From: an uncultured Photobacterium sp.
GTDB taxonomy: Bacteria; Pseudomonadota; Gammaproteobacteria; Enterobacterales; Vibrionaceae
NCBI RefSeq assembly: GCF_947502415.1
Contig: NZ_CANMZV010000011.1
Location: forward strand, 62,001-126,000
Direction: 5' to 3'
DNA length: 64,000 nucleotides
The notes beneath the pieces are model-generated. The model had not been told where the DNA came from. It made no database searches and saw only the letters and a list, made by a program, of their open reading frames with translations. This document shows, piece by piece, positions 1-8,716 of this stretch. Made by a program: the position numbers and the translations under genes. Position 1 is the first letter of the stretch. The number at the start of each line of letters is the position of its first letter.

Positions 1-1014
1 GTCATGATGAAGAAAATGATTGCTCAGGTTGCACCTTCGCTGGCGGCGGTGTTGGTTGAGGGGGAGTCTGGTACTGGTAAGGAGTTGGTAGCCCGGGCGC
101 TTCATCAGCTGAGTAAAAGAAGCGGGCCGTTTGTTCCTCTTAATTGTGGTGCAATTGCACCAGATCTTCTGGAGAGTGAGTTGTTCGGTCACGTTTCCGG
201 TGCTTTTACCGGTGCCAAGAAAGGACGTGAAGGCCTGTTTCGGGTTGCTAATAACGGAACTCTATTCCTTGATGAAATCGGTGAGATGCCGTTATCAATG
301 CAGTCTTCGCTATTACGTGCTCTTGAGCAGAAGGCGATTCGTCCGGTAGGTGCCGAGCGTGAAGTGCCTGTTGATGTGCGGATTGTGGCGGCAACGAACC
401 GAAACTTAAAGCAGGAAGTAGAAGAAGGGCGGTTCCGACGTGATTTGTATTATCGTTTGAATGTCCTGACAATTGAATTGCCGTCCTTACGTGACAGGCT
501 GGAAGATATTCCCGCTCTTGCCCATCACTTTACTCAGCAGCTTGCCAAGGATCTTGGGAGTAAGGCGGTTAACTGGACTCACGAAGATATACAGTCCATG
601 CAGGCTTATGATTGGCCGGGTAACATCCGTGAGTTAAAAAATATGATGGAGCGCTGTTTATTGCTAGGTAAACCGCCAGCAGATTATTGGCGAGAGCTTG
701 CTGGCGAGATGCCGGTTAAGTCAACATTTGAGCCAGAAGCTGAGGTGGTGCTTAGTGACGAGTCCACTGTTAACAATAGCGCGCAAGTATCAGATTCTGA
801 TGATAAACGGCCGTGCACTTGCGAAGATTCAACTGGTAACGAGACATTTTGCTACCCAAGTGACTGGACACTTAAAGAAGTGGAGAAAGCGCATATCATG
901 CAGGTGGTTGATACACATGAAGGCAATAAGTCAGCTGCAGCTCGCCATTTGGGGGTAGCTCGTAAGACATTAGAGCGCAAATTTAAAGAATGGACTGACG
1001 AAACGTCTGATTAG
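1..1014 (+). CDS. Sigma-54-dependent response regulator, 5' end outside window
   Basis: Partial gene: the reading frame is open from the first base, so the true start, and probably an N-terminal receiver domain, lie upstream. What is visible is the AAA+ sigma-54 activator domain, with Walker A GESGTGKE, the sigma-54 contact loop GAFTGA, Walker B FLDEIGEM and the arginine-rich segment [11 protein letters not shown]. An acidic linker with two closely spaced Cys (PCTCED) follows, then a Fis-type HTH at the C-terminus ([19 protein letters not shown]). It would activate RpoN promoters by remodelling closed complexes. The histidine kinase gene starts 13 bases after its stop, so the two are very likely a cognate pair in one operon. 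The stimulus cannot be read from the sequence. Confidence 0.9.
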   Translation, partial: VMMKKMIAQVAPSLAAVLVEGESGTGKELVARALHQLSKRSGPFVPLNCGAIAPDLLESELFGHVSGAFTGAKKGREGLFRVANNGTLFLDEIGEMPLSMQSSLLRALEQKAIRPVGAEREVPVDVRIVAATNRNLKQEVEEGRFRRDLYYRLNVLTIELPSLRDRLEDIPALAHHFTQQLAKDLGSKAVNWTHEDIQSMQAYDWPGNIRELKNMMERCLLLGKPPADYWRELAGEMPVKSTFEPEAEVVLSDESTVNNSAQVSDSDDKRPCTCEDSTGNETFCYPSDWTLKEVEKAHIMQVVDTHEGNKSAAARHLGVARKTLERKFKEWTDETSD

Positions 1015-1027
1015 GATAACGCATACA

Positions 1028-3064
1028 ATGAAACAATTTTTGGCGATGTGGATCAGGCGGTTTCGCACCATGGTGCGCTATCGGTTACTGCTTTTGACCT
1101 CGACTCCTATCTTTATCACTCTGTTGGTTTTGATTGCGCTGACGATGTACTGGACTGTCATGTACACCTGGCAAAATGCTTTAAAGAATGTACGGGCAGA
1201 TCTTTCTGTAGCCCACCATAGTATGGAATTGTTGCAGAAGCAGCAGCGCATGCGGCTGACGTCGTTGACGGAATCATATGATTTTCAGTACCTGATGAAA
1301 AATGATGAAGCTGCACTTAGTGATTGGGTTCATAATCAGGCTCGGCGATACAACCTTGATTTCGTCGTCTTGCGTCCAGCTTCGGCTTTGGGTGAGTTCT
1401 CCAAGGCTAACCGCCATTTTCTGATGCGTGGTGAGGAGCAGACATTCTTTCAGCGACTTAATGTACAGGGATTGGAAGATTTACATGCAGATTTGCCAGC
1501 TCGAGCCCAGCTCCCGTTACTTCAGGAAGGGGAAATTGAGTCCACAGGGCTGGTAAGCCGAAGCATAATTCCAATTTTCAATAATGAAAATAATCTGCAG
1601 TGGATTATCGATGGCGGTATGCTACTGAATAACAGTACTAGCTTGGTGGATCGTATTCGTGATCTGGTCTATGCCGCCGATACTTTGCCTGAAGGTAGTA
1701 TTGGTACTGTGACATTATTTATGGGGGATGTTCGTGTTAGTACCAACGTTCCACTGGATAGTGAACGTCTTAATGGTCGCGCGATCGGTACCCGGGTTTC
1801 TGATGAGGTTCGGTTGGCAGTTTTAGAGCAAGGAGAAACCTGGGTCGATCGGGCTTTCGTTTACGATGCCTGGTATGTCTCTGCCTATGAGCCTCTTAAG
1901 GATCATAATGGCGATATTATAGGGATGCTTTATACCGGGTACCTGGAATGGCCATTGATCCGTATTTACCTGACTAATATCGTTGAGCTTGGAGTTGGTA
2001 TTCTTTTGGTTCTGTTGGCTTCCGGTGTGGTTGTTTATCGCGGTGCCCGCGATCTTTTCTTGCCGGTAGAGAAAATTCATCAGGTGGTGAAAGCCGTCCA
2101 GATGGGGCAGGACTGCCGAATTGGTTCGTTGGATTTGACTGAAGACCACGAGCTTGAAATTCTCGGTAAGCAATTTGATAGTATGCTCAACCAGCTCCAT
2201 CAGCGAAATGAAGTGATCAAGCAAGCTTCAATTGAGCTAGAAGATAAGGTGAAAGAGCGAACCCAGAGTTTGCGAGAAAAAACAGAGGAGCTTGAACAGC
2301 ATATTAAGTTACTGAATCAGGCTCGCAGCAAATTAGTAACCAGTGAAAAGTTGGCTGCACTTGGTGAGCTGACGGCTGGTATTGCCCATGAAATCAATAA
2401 TCCGACTGCAGTTATACTGGGTAATGTAGAGCTAATGCAGTTTGAGCTGGGTGATGAAACGGAGCGGGTAAATGAAGAGTTGGCGGCGATTCACCAGCAA
2501 ATTGATCGAATTCGAAATATTACCCGTAGCTTGCTGCAGTATAGTCGCCAGGGAGGAGTACAGGATGAGGTTACCTGGCAACATTTGAATCCGATAGTGG
2601 AAGAAAGTCTTACTTTGGTGCGATCTGGTACTAAAAAGCAGGCGATAGAGATTAAAGTTACCCTAGAGGCGAAATGTTGTGTGGAAGTAAACCGACATCA
2701 GTTATTGCAAGTGTTAGTGAACTTGCAGATGAACGGTGTACATGCCATGGGCGATATCGGGGTGTTGGAAGTGAGTACCGAAGACTGGTTAGATGAACAG
2801 GGTGAGGCTATTGGTGCTGTTGTGTCTGTTAAAGATCATGGTTGCGGGATCAGTGAGGAAAACATGGAGCGAATTTTCAATCCGTTCTTTACCACCCGTC
2901 GAAGTGGTACAGGTCTAGGGCTGTCAGTTAGCCAGGGAATTATTAGTCAAATCGGTGGCGAAATTTGCGTACAGTCGGCACCGGGTAAGGGATCGACATT
3001 TTCTGTATATTTACCGGAAAAAGCCTCAATAAGCGACAAACTATTATTGGCAGTTGAAGTTTAA
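1028..3064 (+). CDS. Membrane sensor histidine kinase, Cache type
   Basis: A 678-residue inner-membrane kinase. TM1 is at about residues 20-45. A periplasmic Cache-like sensor region of about 280 residues follows, then TM2 around 320-342, HAMP (about 343-400), a coiled coil, and HisKA with the H-box GIAHEINNPTAV (phospho-acceptor His454). The C-terminal HATPase has an N-box variant LQMNGVHAM, the G1 motif DHGCGI and the G2 motif GTGLGLS. This is the NtrB/AtoS/DctB type that partners sigma-54 response regulators, which fits the regulator gene directly upstream. The N-box has Gln-Met where most kinases have Asn-Leu, a mild departure. Ligand unknown; Cache domains of this architecture usually bind small organic acids or amino acids (family knowledge). 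Confidence 0.9.
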   Translation: MKQFLAMWIRRFRTMVRYRLLLLTSTPIFITLLVLIALTMYWTVMYTWQNALKNVRADLSVAHHSMELLQKQQRMRLTSLTESYDFQYLMKNDEAALSDWVHNQARRYNLDFVVLRPASALGEFSKANRHFLMRGEEQTFFQRLNVQGLEDLHADLPARAQLPLLQEGEIESTGLVSRSIIPIFNNENNLQWIIDGGMLLNNSTSLVDRIRDLVYAADTLPEGSIGTVTLFMGDVRVSTNVPLDSERLNGRAIGTRVSDEVRLAVLEQGETWVDRAFVYDAWYVSAYEPLKDHNGDIIGMLYTGYLEWPLIRIYLTNIVELGVGILLVLLASGVVVYRGARDLFLPVEKIHQVVKAVQMGQDCRIGSLDLTEDHELEILGKQFDSMLNQLHQRNEVIKQASIELEDKVKERTQSLREKTEELEQHIKLLNQARSKLVTSEKLAALGELTAGIAHEINNPTAVILGNVELMQFELGDETERVNEELAAIHQQIDRIRNITRSLLQYSRQGGVQDEVTWQHLNPIVEESLTLVRSGTKKQAIEIKVTLEAKCCVEVNRHQLLQVLVNLQMNGVHAMGDIGVLEVSTEDWLDEQGEAIGAVVSVKDHGCGISEENMERIFNPFFTTRRSGTGLGLSVSQGIISQIGGEICVQSAPGKGSTFSVYLPEKASISDKLLLAVEV

Positions 3065-3090
3065 CGATATTTGAAAATAAGGTTATAAAT

Positions 3091-3121
3091 AATAAAGGCA
3101 TGATGAGTTCATGCCTTTATT
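3091..3121. terminator. Bidirectional hairpin terminator
   Basis: Perfect 13-bp stem (3091-3103 with 3109-3121) and a 5-base loop TGAGT, with A/T-rich ends on both sides. It can end the sensor kinase transcript on the plus strand and the small ORF on the minus strand. Confidence 0.8.
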
Positions 3122-3171
3122 ATATTTGGTGTTTACAATAAAAATTACGACGATATTTTTGTTGTGTATTA

Positions 3172-3276
3172 CTAGCCCATGAACAACAAACCGATAAACA
3201 TAAAAATCATAGAAAAAAGTGTGGTACGCCGAATAATCCCCATGCGATCAGGGAATATCATCTCATAGTGTTGCAT
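3172..3276 (-). CDS. Candidate 34-residue single-pass membrane protein
   Basis: Found by direct translation. ATG at 3276, TAG at 3172. The product has a short charged N-terminus starting MQHYEMIFPDRMG, then RR, then a hydrophobic Met/Phe-rich segment (TTLFSMIFMFIGLLFMG) ending at the C-terminus, as expected for a small inner-membrane protein. AGGA lies 6 bases upstream of the ATG. A promoter-like pair (TGAACA, 18 bases, TATACT on the minus strand) lies about 50-80 bases upstream and the hairpin at 3091-3121 lies downstream, so the ORF has its own complete transcription unit. I do not recognise the family. Conservation in related genomes is not known to me. Confidence 0.6.
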   Translation of the reverse strand: MQHYEMIFPDRMGIIRRTTLFSMIFMFIGLLFMG

Positions 3277-3323
3277 ACAAGATCCTTTTGTGACCCAATT
3301 ACGCTGTTTTTCTTGTATTCCTA

Positions 3324-3353
3324 AGTATAGTTCACTCTTCTCGGTATTGTTCA
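3324..3353 (-). promoter_or_regulatory. Putative promoter of the 34-residue ORF
   Basis: Reading the minus strand: -35 TGAACA (3348-3353), 18-base spacer, -10 TATACT (3324-3329). The -35 is a 4/6 match, the -10 5/6. Confidence 0.45.
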
Positions 3354-3467
3354 GTTAGTGAATTCCGCGTTGAAAGATGAGTAAAATGCTTAATAAATAA
3401 GAGAAAAATCTCATTTGGCTTTTTGTTGTGCCTATAATTATGTAAATACATAAGTGTGGTGGTGGTT

Positions 3468-3764
3468 ATGAAATTGGCAGCTCTGTCTATCGGCGTGCTT
3501 CTTCAGTTTATATCGCTGTATATCGCTTTTTATAGTGATGTTCCGGGAAATATCTATTTAGCTACATTGATATCAGTAATGTCTGTTTGTACTTTAATTA
3601 TCATCCGTAGCTTGATTGCCCCAGCTTGTTTACTTGCGGGTGTAATCGTTGGGTTATCTCTTTCCCATAATGAAGCAGATCTGCAGTTATTGACGAAAAT
3701 AGAAGATACGATACAGAGCATGTTTGTGATTCATCTGAGTAGTAATCATTTTGTTGATATTTAG
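3468..3764 (+). CDS. Small multi-pass membrane protein, unknown function
   Basis: A product of about 98 residues. I start it at ATG 3468 (MKLAALSIG); in-frame GTG codons exist just upstream at 3456, but neither start has a strong ribosome site. It has three hydrophobic segments: about residues 1-22, 28-50 (LATLISVMSVCTLIIIRSL) and 51-65, then a polar C-terminal tail with acidic residues. No known domain is recognised. It is convergent with the lytic transglycosylase gene, with only 15 bases between stop codons and no terminator in that gap. Confidence 0.55.
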   Translation: MKLAALSIGVLLQFISLYIAFYSDVPGNIYLATLISVMSVCTLIIIRSLIAPACLLAGVIVGLSLSHNEADLQLLTKIEDTIQSMFVIHLSSNHFVDI

Positions 3765-3779
3765 CCATTAAATTGACTT

Positions 3780-4982
3780 TTAATGTCGCGGAATAATTAG
3801 CTCCTGTCCGGCGAAAATGACCGAATTTGAGAGGTCATTAATGCTTTTTATCATAGATACGGATGTATTATTCAGTTGCGCGAGCTCACTGAGAGATTCA
3901 CCGGCCTTGATATGATGGATAGTGAATTTTTGTTTTATATATTCATTACTTTCTTTGTTTTTAAAGAAAGTCTCTTTGGTGTTATTAGGTAGCAGTATTT
4001 TATTATCTCTGTTAGCAAAGGTGTAGCCATTGGTATATCCGGGGTTTAATGCAAGTAATTTGTCATGATTGATGCCGGCATGCTGCGCAATAAGGTTTAA
4101 TTTCACTCTTTCATTTATGACCACTTCAGTGACTACAGGTTCTGGCTGTATTGTTACTAGCTTAAGAGTGTGTCGGTCTTGATGTTTAATGAGGTTGACT
4201 ATAGCCAAGAGTTTTGGGACATATAACCGAGTTTCTTTGGGAAGCTGCAATGCCCAAAAATGAGTCGGTCTTCCATTTGCTTTATTTTGTTTTATAGCGT
4301 TTCTGACTCGCGCTTCACCAGTATTGTAAGCTGCGATAGCGTGTAGCCAATTGCCATCAAACCTGTCGAAAAGATACTCAAGTAGGTCAAGAGCTGCATT
4401 GGTTGACGTGATGATATCTCGGCGCCCGTCATACCCAGCCAAATAATCTAGTCCAAACGTTTTTCCTGTCGGTTTTGTAATTTGCCATAAGCCTGCAGCA
4501 CCGCGGTGTGAATAGGCAAATTGATCAAAAGAGCTTTCGACAAAGGGCAGTAGTGCTATTTCAGTAGGCATGTTGCGATCTTTGACTTGCTCATAAATAT
4601 AGAACAAGAAGGGTTTGGCACGCTCAGTGACAGTATCGAGATGATATTGATTGTTCAGGTACCAGTTTTTGTAGTACCGAACGTGCTTGTTATTGGGGAC
4701 TTTGAATGTAAAAGAATGTCCTAGGATATCCCAAAGGTCTGGTTCATTATTTTGTTTCGGTGTGAGGGTTTCAATTTCAGTTGTCTCGTAAGGTACACCT
4801 GTTGCAATGTAGCTACCTTCTTGCATTTTAGTGTTAATCGAACATTGATTTATGATGTTATCAGGAAAGTTATTGATGCTAATCAACAACTCCGATTCAA
4901 CGGTAGGAGGTTGAATGACTTGGTTCATCCCCTGGCAACCAGAAATTAAAAATGGAGTAAGAAAGATTAATGGCAACTTCAT
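3780..4982 (-). CDS. Membrane-bound lytic murein transglycosylase, MltD-like lipoprotein
   Basis: About 400 residues. It would cleave the MurNAc-GlcNAc bond of peptidoglycan to 1,6-anhydro products in the periplasm. The N-terminus is a lipoprotein signal with lipobox LISGC. The SLT domain in the middle carries LLPFVESSFD (catalytic Glu) and GAAGLWQITKPTGKTFGL, followed by AYNTGEARV. At the C-terminus is one clear LysM (HHIKAGESLSELAQL... to the end) preceded by a degenerate one. It is shorter than E. coli MltD (about 450 residues, family knowledge). I use ATG 4982, which directly precedes the signal peptide and has GAGTGG upstream; a GTG at 4991 is also in frame. Confidence 0.88.
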   Translation of the reverse strand: MKLPLIFLTPFLISGCQGMNQVIQPPTVESELLISINNFPDNIINQCSINTKMQEGSYIATGVPYETTEIETLTPKQNNEPDLWDILGHSFTFKVPNNKHVRYYKNWYLNNQYHLDTVTERAKPFLFYIYEQVKDRNMPTEIALLPFVESSFDQFAYSHRGAAGLWQITKPTGKTFGLDYLAGYDGRRDIITSTNAALDLLEYLFDRFDGNWLHAIAAYNTGEARVRNAIKQNKANGRPTHFWALQLPKETRLYVPKLLAIVNLIKHQDRHTLKLVTIQPEPVVTEVVINERVKLNLIAQHAGINHDKLLALNPGYTNGYTFANRDNKILLPNNTKETFFKNKESNEYIKQKFTIHHIKAGESLSELAQLNNTSVSMIKSINDLSNSVIFAGQELIIPRH

Positions 4983-5269
4983 AATAACCACTCAAGGATA
5001 AATAATTGTTATTGTTGTAAACCTTGCTATTAAATTTTTGCTCTTAATACTAAACATAGCATCTTATATTTATAGCAGCATAAAAATAACATGTTGTATT
5101 AGTTACAGTAGTTTGCTGTTGCGTTCCAAAGAATGAGACGCGATAACCATTGTGGATTAAGCGGACTCTTTATCGCTTGTATTAAACTTAAAGTTGTTTT
5201 TTATCGGACGGAATACTAAAGCAGCTAGATAGGCCGTAAGAGAGTCAAGTACAAGTGGGAGCAGGCAAG
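4983..5269. other. Intergenic, divergent promoter region
   Basis: 287 bases between divergent genes, A/T-rich on the transglycosylase side. It must hold the promoters for both, but no box is convincing. Confidence 0.3.
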
Positions 5270-5791
5270 ATGTCGAAGTCCTATTACCCAATGGGGACCG
5301 TTTTAAAAATTCGTTGTAGTACTTACTGGCACTATGGGATATCGGATGGTGAGGGTGGAGTTATACATAACTCTAAGAAAAGATTACGAGTTCAAATAGA
5401 TTCATTAAAAGATTTCACGGAAGGAAGAGATATAGTTGTTAGTAATATTACCAGTGACAAACCTGAGCGCGCATTTCACTATGCCACCCAACATATAGGG
5501 CGGCCTTATAACTTGTTTAACCAGAATTGCGAGCAGTTTGTTCGGGAGGCTCATGGCCTCGATATTGAGTGTACTCAGTTCCAGCAATGTTTGGTGACAC
5601 TGGCTGGTGGCTATATCGTTTTAAAAGCGGATACGCCAATAGTGAAGATTGCCGGTATGGGTATGTTGCTTGGTGCATTCTTTTCCCCATCGGAGCGTTC
5701 TCCTTATGGAAGAGCGGCAACAGGGGCACAAGTGGTGGTAAAAAGTACCATGTTTATTTCTCATTTATTGAGGAAATTTAACGTGTTATGA
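5270..5791 (+). CDS. LRAT-like (NlpC/P60 superfamily) protein
   Basis: 173 residues from ATG 5270, which has GGGAGCAGG upstream; the in-frame GTG at 5255 has no such site. Near the N-terminus is the His motif (TYWHYGISDGEGGVIHNSKK) and about 85 residues later the Cys motif (NQNCEQFVREA). This is the order of the circularly permuted papain fold of the LRAT/H-rev107 group, whose members are thiol acyltransferases or hydrolases acting on lipids. The C-terminal third is hydrophobic (LVTLAGGYIVL, IAGMGMLLGAFF) and may associate with membrane. The substrate is unknown. The PHA granule genes begin about 100 bases downstream, which makes a lipid-related role reasonable but unproven. Confidence 0.7.
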   Translation: MSKSYYPMGTVLKIRCSTYWHYGISDGEGGVIHNSKKRLRVQIDSLKDFTEGRDIVVSNITSDKPERAFHYATQHIGRPYNLFNQNCEQFVREAHGLDIECTQFQQCLVTLAGGYIVLKADTPIVKIAGMGMLLGAFFSPSERSPYGRAATGAQVVVKSTMFISHLLRKFNVL

Positions 5792-5899
5792 GTATCTGAA
5801 TTGTAAACTATTGGATCTTCGCCACAGAAAAAAATATTTCTCGCGGGTATGTTAATAAGAAGTAGTTGATTAAATACACTAATTCGAGCGAGTTTTTCT

Positions 5900-6181
5900 G
5901 TGACTATTTTAATTGAACGAAATCATGACTTTCCGATGGATAAGATCGCTGTATTATCAGAACAGATCGCTGGAGAGCTTGAACAGGAGTATGGACTAAC
6001 CTGGGCTTGGCAGGAAAACAGACTGATGATCAATCACACTTCGGCAAAGGGTTGTTTGCACTCAGAAGAGGGTAAAATAACTATTGAACTGAGGTTGTTG
6101 GGCTTTGCGGCCAGTTTGTTTTCAGCCAGTATTGAAACCCATATATCAGAACGTCTCGACCAGCTATTGCTACCCCATTAA
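5900..6181 (+). CDS. Polyhydroxyalkanoic acid system family protein (PHA granule-associated)
   Basis: 93 residues with a GTG start (GTG ACT ATT TTA); GAGCGAG lies about 8 bases upstream and no ATG is available nearer the N-terminus. The sequence matches the short PHA_gran_rgn family (PF09650) by its pattern: N-terminal IERNHDFPMDKI, central LTWAWQENRLMINH, C-terminal SIETHISERLDQLL. Members bind to or lie beside genes for PHA granules; biochemical function is not established. A strong terminator follows immediately, so it forms its own unit upstream of the two phasins. Confidence 0.75.
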   Translation: MTILIERNHDFPMDKIAVLSEQIAGELEQEYGLTWAWQENRLMINHTSAKGCLHSEEGKITIELRLLGFAASLFSASIETHISERLDQLLLPH

Positions 6182-6200
6182 TTAACCAGTTTGGAATAAG

Positions 6201-6229
6201 AAAGGGCCTCTTAAGAGGCCCTTTTTATA
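6201..6229 (+). terminator. Rho-independent terminator after the PHA granule protein
   Basis: A 24-base perfect palindrome (6201-6224) with stem GGGCCTCT/AGAGGCCC and TTAA loop, followed by a T run. Confidence 0.9.
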
Positions 6230-6393
6230 TCTGGTTATCTTCCTGAAGGCTATTTGACAAAAATTTGATCCCGTCCACGATAAATTGTTGTTTTAGTAAG
6301 ACCATTCTAATTGAAATTCGTATTCTTTAAACCAAGCAGTCAGGCAATACCCACTGGCTGACAAGTTGTCACAGAGATTAGGAGGGCACACTC

Positions 6394-7002
6394 ATGGGCA
6401 TCTTTAAACAGACTGCGGAAGAATCTAAAAAAGAGCAGATTCGTGACGCTATGGTCTACAACATCTGGTTAGCTGGTTTGGGCGCTTATGCAAAAAGTGC
6501 AGATGAAGTTAATCAATTGTCTGATAAAGGCAAAAGCTTATTTGACGAGTTAATCGAGCGCGGTCGCGCGGTTGAGTCAAAAACCAAAGAGCGTGTACAC
6601 ACAGCTCGTAGCCACACATCAGTTGCTATCGAAGAACGTGTACACAATGTGGTTCAGAAGTTGATTGGTATCGACAATGATCGTCTGGATCGTGTGGACG
6701 ACAAAATTGATCACTTAACCGCAAGCATCGAAGCCTTGATCGAGCGTCAGCAGGATGAAAAACCTGTTGAAAAAAAAGCTGAAAAGCCTGCAGTTACTCG
6801 TAACCGTAAAGCAAGTGTTGCGCGTCGTAAGCCTGTAAAGGCAGCCACACCTGTTGAAAAGAAAGAACCTGAAGCTAAGGCTGCCCCTGAAGCGGGAAAG
6901 CCCCAAACCGTAGCAGCTAAGCCTGTTGCGGAGAAAGCTGAAGAAAAAAAGCCAGTAGCTGAAACAAAAGCTACTGATGGAACTAAGCCGGAAACGGTTT
7001 AA
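6394..7002 (+). CDS. Phasin with histone-like Lys/Ala/Pro-rich tail (PhaF-type)
   Basis: 202 residues, start supported by AGGAGGG ten bases upstream. Residues about 1-120 are an amphipathic phasin domain (PF05597 type) with the hallmark NIWLAGLGAY and a leucine-zipper-like coiled segment ending DRLDRVDDKIDHLTASIEAL. Residues about 125-202 are a low-complexity tail rich in Lys, Ala, Pro and Glu, with a basic stretch TRNRKASVARRKPVKA. In Pseudomonas PhaF, such a tail binds nucleoid DNA and links granule segregation to the chromosome (family knowledge); here the later half of the tail is more acidic, so DNA binding is only an inference. It coats PHA granules and limits their coalescence. Confidence 0.85.
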   Translation: MGIFKQTAEESKKEQIRDAMVYNIWLAGLGAYAKSADEVNQLSDKGKSLFDELIERGRAVESKTKERVHTARSHTSVAIEERVHNVVQKLIGIDNDRLDRVDDKIDHLTASIEALIERQQDEKPVEKKAEKPAVTRNRKASVARRKPVKAATPVEKKEPEAKAAPEAGKPQTVAAKPVAEKAEEKKPVAETKATDGTKPETV

Positions 7003-7086
7003 CGGCAAGGTGTCGGGAGTACAGTAGCTCCCGGTATCAAAATAGATTTTCTGTAATCCAGCGTTATGACGCAGGGGGATAAAATT

Positions 7087-7446
7087 ATGAGCGAAAACAC
7101 AGTAGTTAAAGCGGCAAAAAATGTCGTTGAAAGTGGTGAAGGCGTTGCACGCAACATCTGGCTAGCAGGTCTGGGTCTATACAGCCGTAGCCTAGAAGAA
7201 GCGCAGCAAATTAATGAAAAAACTAATCACATGTTCGATGAGTTAGTTGAGCGTGGTAAAGAAGTGGAAATCCAAGCAAAAGAATGCATTGGTAAAAATG
7301 CAGAGAAAGCAACAGACGAAGTTGAAGCAGGTATGAATGATTTATTCTACCGCCTCAGCGGAGTAGACCGTGAGAAGCTTGAGCGTATGGACGAGAAAAT
7401 CGACAAGCTCACAACTGCGGTAGAGAAGTTGGCAGAAGCAGAGTAA
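7087..7446 (+). CDS. Second phasin, short form (PhaI-type)
   Basis: 119 residues. The start is placed at ATG 7087 because GGGGGAT sits 6-7 bases upstream; the ATG at 7066 has no ribosome site. It is a paralogue of the preceding gene: both share NIWLAGLG, the FDEL(V/I)ERG segment and a C-terminal DREKLERMDEKIDKLTTAVEKL matching the zipper of the first phasin. It lacks the Lys/Pro tail. The two genes are 84 bases apart without a terminator between them and are probably co-transcribed. It is expected to cover PHA granule surfaces. Confidence 0.85.
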   Translation: MSENTVVKAAKNVVESGEGVARNIWLAGLGLYSRSLEEAQQINEKTNHMFDELVERGKEVEIQAKECIGKNAEKATDEVEAGMNDLFYRLSGVDREKLERMDEKIDKLTTAVEKLAEAE

Positions 7447-7547
7447 CTGCCAATTCAGGGTTGCTATCCAATAAGCCAGCCAGACGATAAAGCAGCCCTG
7501 CTTTAGGTCTAACTGCCTTTCCCAGTCTGTAGGTGGTTAACCTTTTA

Positions 7548-7581
7548 GGTTGCGCGTGGGCCATGCACGCGCACCTTTTTT
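7548..7581 (+). terminator. Terminator of the phasin pair
   Basis: GC-rich stem GCGCGTG/CACGCGC extended by GGT/ACC with a T bulge, 7-base loop, then TTTTTTCG. Confidence 0.8.
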
Positions 7582-7738
7582 CGTTAGAATGGTCGCCAAA
7601 ATTATACATATCTGTACAAAAATCTACCTTGTCTGGTTTGGTGATTATGTAAATTTCTCGATGTTTTACCACCAGATATTGACCAAAGGGGTTTTTTAAT
7701 CCTACATTTGTTACTGAATTGTAATAAAGGTGGCATTT

Positions 7739-8674
7739 ATGGATAGTTGGCGAAATAGAGCTTTTAACAAGGTTTTGTTTCGAATCATGCGGCAGAGACT
7801 AGCCAGTTGTAATAGTACTGACGAAATGCGTGATTTGATTCTGAGTATTGATAGCTATGGCGCCTTAATTAGTGCCCCAAAGGGAATGGAAATAACCCCG
7901 ACTAAGTTTGCAAACACGCCTTGTGACTGGATTGATATGCCTCACAGCAGTGGGAATAAAATCATTCTCTACTTTCATGGCGGTGGTTTTTGCTTCAGCA
8001 GTCCAAGAATTCATAACGCTTTTCTTGCTCGCCTGGCCAATGCAACCAAATCCCGTGGTTTGATGGTTAATTACAGTCTTGCGCCAGAACATCCTTACCC
8101 AAAGGCTCCAGATGAGTGTTTTGCGGTTTATCGCGCCTTACTGATGCATGGCTACCTTCCCAGCCAAATTATCCTTGCAGGGGACTCTGCAGGCGGTAAT
8201 TTGACTTTAACGACTTTACTTCGTCTGCGTGATTTAAATTTACCTATGCCGGCTGCTGCGATTTTGATTTCTCCGGTCACCGATATGGCTGTTACAGGGG
8301 AGTCTGCCTTTAAAAAATGTAAAGATGATCCTTTTTTCGATTTGAGTACGTTGTTGCTCATGCGAAATAATTATATCGGTGCACAAAATCCATGCGATCC
8401 TGATATATCGCCTTATTACGCCCAGCATCATGACTTACCACCTATTTTTATTACTGCTGGTACTGAAGAACTGTTAATGGATGATTCTGTTCGCCTGGCT
8501 GAAAAAATCGGTGAGGTGGGGGGGGATGTGACGCTGAATGTGATAAAAGGGGTACCGCATGTGTACCCGTTGTTTTATCAACTGAGTGAAGCCAGGGATG
8601 CGATAAAGCTAATGGCCAGCTTCATTCAGGAAAAATACAAAGAAGCAAAATCTGAGCATAAAGAAGCCAGCTAA
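7739..8674 (+). CDS. Alpha/beta hydrolase, hormone-sensitive lipase family
   Basis: About 311 residues. Start chosen at ATG 7739, with AGGTG six bases upstream (a GTG at 7730 is in frame). The HSL oxyanion-hole motif HGGG is present (YFHGGGFCFSS), as is the nucleophile elbow GDSAGGN. The acid and the His of the triad are likely in TAGTEELLMDDS and the late GVPHVYPLF. No signal peptide is seen, so it is probably cytoplasmic. It would hydrolyse short or medium carboxylic esters. It follows two phasins, so turnover of PHA oligomers or of acyl esters is possible, but HSL-type enzymes are not typical PHA depolymerases; the link rests on position only. Confidence 0.82.
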   Translation: MDSWRNRAFNKVLFRIMRQRLASCNSTDEMRDLILSIDSYGALISAPKGMEITPTKFANTPCDWIDMPHSSGNKIILYFHGGGFCFSSPRIHNAFLARLANATKSRGLMVNYSLAPEHPYPKAPDECFAVYRALLMHGYLPSQIILAGDSAGGNLTLTTLLRLRDLNLPMPAAAILISPVTDMAVTGESAFKKCKDDPFFDLSTLLLMRNNYIGAQNPCDPDISPYYAQHHDLPPIFITAGTEELLMDDSVRLAEKIGEVGGDVTLNVIKGVPHVYPLFYQLSEARDAIKLMASFIQEKYKEAKSEHKEAS

Positions 8675-8716
8675 TGCGTATGATGCAGGTATTGGTTTGT
8701 TTGAGGCGTTAAATTG

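Larger units (their letters stand above)
3065..3467. other. Intergenic region with one small minus-strand gene
   Basis: It contains a hairpin terminator (3091-3121), a 34-codon minus-strand ORF (3172-3276), and a plausible minus-strand promoter (3324-3353). The last 100 bases before the next plus-strand gene show nothing clear. Confidence 0.6.

Noticed and set aside
7409..7672. 87-codon minus-strand ORF after the second phasin
   Set aside because: It overlaps the phasin end and the terminator on the opposite strand; composition is not protein-like.
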